Notes under the pieces: generated by a model | Seen by the model: only the letters and a program-made list of their open reading frames with translations | Told to the model about the DNA's origin: nothing | Database searches by the model: none | Source: Bacteroidota bacterium | Lineage (GTDB): Bacteria; Bacteroidota; Bacteroidia; Flavobacteriales; Weeksellaceae | Direction of reading: 5' to 3' | Assembly: GCA_018266965.1 (NCBI GenBank) | Contig: JAFDZJ010000105.1 | Location: 1 to 18,905 of the forward strand | Length of the DNA stretch: 18,905 nucleotides | Shown here: positions 17,501 through 18,905 of the stretch, piece by piece | Layout of the letters: every line of letters starts with the position of its first letter | Numbering within the stretch: the stretch's first letter is position 1 | Translations under genes and position numbers: made by a program

Positions 17501-18040
17501 TATTTCTACTGGTAACACTACTTTTGCCAAAACCAACTGTTTAGCCGTTTCTGTATCAAATGTTTCTTTACCGAAAGTCGATTTATTTTTAAGAATATTA
17601 TTCAACACAAGCAATTGAATAATCGCTTCTTTCACATAGAAACTTTTTTGAGTTAGTACCTGATAAAAAAGATTATCCCAAAGGTTGAGTTCAAAATTCA
17701 AATCCAAAGGCTGTAATCCATTCATTTTTTCTGCCAGTTCCTTTGGGTCGAGCGTACTTTTGTTTCTTGCCACCCAGTCGGCTACTTGGAAAAAATCAGG
17801 ATTCATTTCTTCAATTTCTTTTTCATTTTGAAATGCTGAAAAATTTTCCGATGCAGTACGCATCGCATTCCATTTGGTCTGACTGCTGTCTTTGTTTTCT
17901 ATGGCATTAAAAAATGTACCTGATGGTTTGGGGTAAAAAATAAATCGTTTATCTTGGTTTTCTTTTTTGGTAAGTTCTGCACTTCTTAAACTCACGAAGC
18001 GGAATAGTGTTGTTTGGTTGTTAATCTCTTGATTTTTCAT
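14558..18040 (-). CDS. Large soluble carrier-like protein of the toxin operon
   Basis: First gene of the operon, 1160 aa; I do not recognise a named family. No signal peptide, TM segment, Rhs/YD repeats, VgrG, PAAR or T9SS signal is seen. Layout: helical N-terminus (1-175); long charged coiled-coil-like helix (about 195-290); Pro-rich stretch (PEPPEF near 301); beta-rich domain (365-500); a helical region with Thr/Glu-rich ELREKITKKFHQTEIIETE (558-576) and TTERFEMQTEVAKLMQEQ (590-607); the conserved-looking HRFDNTESGEHVSGVFRF (681-698) and YNYGKRLMYEFMIPQP (708-723); a beta domain (780-890); a helical region (895-1010); and a C-terminal domain with GMARVIVTVKPGFEDAIMHY (1046-1065) and GNPLYLSIVDEL (1081-1092). 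The last 70 residues recur as an orphan at 10160-10606. The position just before modular effectors suggests a delivery, scaffold or loading role. Confidence 0.8.
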   Translation of the reverse strand: MKNQEINNQTTLFRFVSLRSAELTKKENQDKRFIFYPKPSGTFFNAIENKDSSQTKWNAMRTASENFSAFQNEKEIEEMNPDFFQVADWVARNKSTLDPKELAEKMNGLQPLDLNFELNLWDNLFYQVLTQKSFYVKEAIIQLLVLNNILKNKSTFGKETFDTETAKQLVLAKVVLPVEIFEEDTSPTNNTATQKVSEREKELIGFIPQEMLEAKEVAEAKIATENAIFLLSELKRIEQSHYQTYEKAYNRELKAYQEQIKPTIVEYQKRCKEAQRRICENPKDEHYDPNDICNQPDIEYPEPPEFIFYFSREPEINSLQELLSEDSFAELSSEVDLKKVKSFSELKQILENNLRFAHQKIVDKTQISEQVLVFGDTAIALKGSTLQTNDFTFQICNTRLANGNISPYMIIQLPNSNYTVQQFIYHLHYSTGGTKSNFYFNQSHNGNVLTLGNMYNNTLPLSTNSLVAGISGNIIFTNGQTYTFHVEPFSLMGCYNGKLAIKEGTDTGGEDTTDENSFIPNAFGYRQLGIADYKKVVSKICKYEVGEVAHIENVMARELREKITKKFHQTEIIETETSEIETEKLTDTSTTERFEMQTEVAKLMQEQKQFAAHVDVQSSWGNTTIDAGASYASNVSKEESNRQVVNQAKEITQRAMERIVSRVKNEKTIKVTDEFTEENNHRFDNTESGEHVSGVFRFINAIYKNQIYNYGKRLMYEFMIPQPSKLHRLGIQIGESNINTLKLEKPIDPRTIGYTDFTSINEYNYQQLASKYSADVEVCPSDSIIIGKSYDYSSQIPNTANSKTDIININDDRYISEKASINVSGTAPGNYTGWGKYAIITIGNQRFAFDPMLALFYPIGFVDIQNYNKEVPVAIWSTNLHTLNVVITIKCKLKEDAKAKWKKETFEAILKGYYKQLAEYNQSIAEAQANGKQILDSNPLFYRQIEQNVLRENCISYLLDHSNPNSVKKFGLKMYNNNASFTNFQVNLDKKMDDYGSFAKFMEQAFDWNLMSYNFYPYYWANKDEWKDLYQFESNDAIFRSFMQSGMARVIVTVKPGFEDAIMHYMAFGQIWNGGQMPVLGNPLYLSIVDELKEQEYVVEETWTTTLPTQLIALQKSGVSVDAIGLPTLEDCQNNTSPKLIANDAKLGVSKVINSNTDKI
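14658..14803 (-). repeat. Carrier 3' repeat, carrier copy
   Basis: Partner of 10395-10540. Similarity stops sharply upstream, at the codons before GNPLYLS, which marks the recombination border. Confidence 0.88.
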
Positions 18041-18081
18041 CTATTGTATTTTAATGTTAAGATTATTTATTTTTATTTCAT

Positions 18082-18089
18082 CAAAAGTA
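18082..18089 (-). promoter_or_regulatory. Candidate -7 box for the toxin operon
   Basis: Read on the minus strand this is TACTTTTG, matching TAnnTTTG, 41 bases ahead of the carrier ATG at 18040. A second match, TAGATTTG, lies at 18154-18147. Neither has a clear TTTG at the -33 distance. The 248-base gap between the carrier and the divergent Mur ligase gene (18041-18288) must hold promoters for both directions; I see no other feature in it beyond a weak hairpin at 18233-18254. Confidence 0.33.
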
Positions 18090-18288
18090 CACCATTTTGT
18101 TTGGTAATTTGTTAAACTATTAATAAATTGTTTTTAATTTTTGTTGCAAATCTAACTCAACAAAATACCTGGAAAAAGATTTGGTTTTTTAACACCATAT
18201 CAAGTATATTTACAAACAATTAATAAAAATGGACAAGTTGCATTTATGACTTGTATCCACGAATCAAATTCAGAGAATAATTTTTTAA

Positions 18289-18905
18289 ATGATAAAAAGT
18301 ATTTCGGATTTTAAAAATCCATTTTTCATAGGAATAGCAGGGGTAGGTATGTCTGCAATAGCTCAATATTTGCAAGGGATTGGGAAAATTGTTTCGGGTA
18401 GCGACAGATATTTTCATCCTGACCAATACAACAAAACCAAATCCCAACTGGAAGCCGAAGGATTACAATGTTTTTTACAAGATGGCTCCGGAATTACGGA
18501 TAAAACCGATTTAGTAGTTGTTTCTACCGCTATCGAAGATACCGTTTTTGAGGTGCAAAAAGCCAAAGAACTCGGAATTACAATCATCAAAAGAAGCGAA
18601 CTTTTGTCAATAATCGCCAAAAGTAAAAAAACAATTGCTGTTGCCGGAACTTCCGGAAAATCAACAACATCGGCTATGTTGTTCCAGATATTATCAGATG
18701 CAGGATATATGCCAAGTATCATTTCCGGAGCAGGTCTTACCTCCATCATCAAACAAGGAAAAATCGGAAATGCTTTCGTTGGTAAAGGCGATTGGCTCAT
18801 AATAGAAGCCGATGAAAGCGATGGTTCCGTAGTACAATATCATCCGGAAATTGGTCTGCTTTTGAATATTGATAAAGACCACCAAGAAATTGATGAATTG
18901 ATGGA
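18289..18905 (+). CDS. Mur ligase (MurC/Mpl type), 5' part
   Basis: The gene begins with ATG at 18289 and runs off the right edge, giving 205 codons. The N-terminal Rossmann domain starts with FIGIAGVGMSAIAQYL and VSGSDRYF, as in ligases that bind UDP-N-acetylmuramate. The ATP loop AVAGTSGKSTTSAML and IIEADESDGS follow, the usual Mur-ligase order. The substrate is UDP-MurNAc with L-alanine (MurC) or with a recycled peptide (Mpl). The N-terminus alone does not decide between them, so no symbol is given. The gene is divergent from the toxin operon and probably marks its upstream border with the core genome. Confidence 0.9.
   Translation, partial: MIKSISDFKNPFFIGIAGVGMSAIAQYLQGIGKIVSGSDRYFHPDQYNKTKSQLEAEGLQCFLQDGSGITDKTDLVVVSTAIEDTVFEVQKAKELGITIIKRSELLSIIAKSKKTIAVAGTSGKSTTSAMLFQILSDAGYMPSIISGAGLTSIIKQGKIGNAFVGKGDWLIIEADESDGSVVQYHPEIGLLLNIDKDHQEIDELM

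Noticed and set aside
14558..18040. Carrier as an Rhs, VgrG or CDI protein
   Set aside because: No YD repeats, no gp27/gp5-like start, no filamentous haemagglutinin repeats and no signal peptide.
18233..18254. Inverted repeat acaagt/acttgt upstream of the Mur ligase
   Set aside because: 6-bp arms with a 10-base loop and no tract; too weak for an operator or terminator claim.
1..18905. CRISPR arrays, tRNA or rRNA genes
   Set aside because: No regularly spaced short repeats and no cloverleaf or rRNA-like sequence were seen on either strand.

Overview
The window is AT-rich DNA from a Bacteroidota bacterium, most likely a flavobacterium of the Chryseobacterium/Riemerella (Weeksellaceae) kind. 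This rests on the type of the housekeeping proteins (LpxK, HutI, RuvB, a secreted M1 peptidase), on Bacteroidota-style promoter boxes (TTTG-N20-TAnnTTTG upstream of lpxK), and on the lack of Shine-Dalgarno-like sites. The species assignment is inference.

Left part (1-9027): a possible Flavo-1-like structured RNA lies ahead of a secreted M1-family metallopeptidase. It is followed on the minus strand by lpxK (lipid A 4'-kinase) and hutI (imidazolonepropionase). A compact restriction-modification pair (PD-(D/E)XK nuclease and beta-class DNA methyltransferase) sits between hutI and ruvB. ruvB is followed closely by a PaiB-like FMN-binding protein.

Middle (9037-9262): a 226-bp element with 21-bp perfect terminal inverted repeats ending in TA lies between two convergent genes. 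It looks like a Tc1/mariner (IS630)-type MITE. Its right end supplies the stop codon of the neighbouring toxin-like gene.

Right part (9260-18040, minus strand): one tightly packed, co-directional cluster that I read as an undescribed or poorly described polymorphic toxin system. In order of transcription it holds: a 1160-residue soluble carrier-like protein; effector A (467 aa); a small 4-TM protein (candidate immunity A); effector B (455 aa, wall-hydrolase-like C-terminus); a lipoprotein (candidate immunity B); a 148-aa orphan copy of the carrier C-terminus; and effector C (276 aa, apparently truncated). The three effectors share an N-terminal module of about 115 residues with fixed motif spacing (NIFGE at 26-30, GNSIFKFEQ at 90-98, GNW[AS]GRKY at 107-114), followed by unrelated C-termini. 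Long near-identical DNA blocks between effectors, and between the carrier and its orphan copy, show recent recombination of cassettes. None of the carrier or effector proteins has a signal peptide, so delivery would need a contractile or other one-step secretion apparatus not in this window.

Right edge: the 5' part of a Mur-ligase gene, divergent from the toxin operon.
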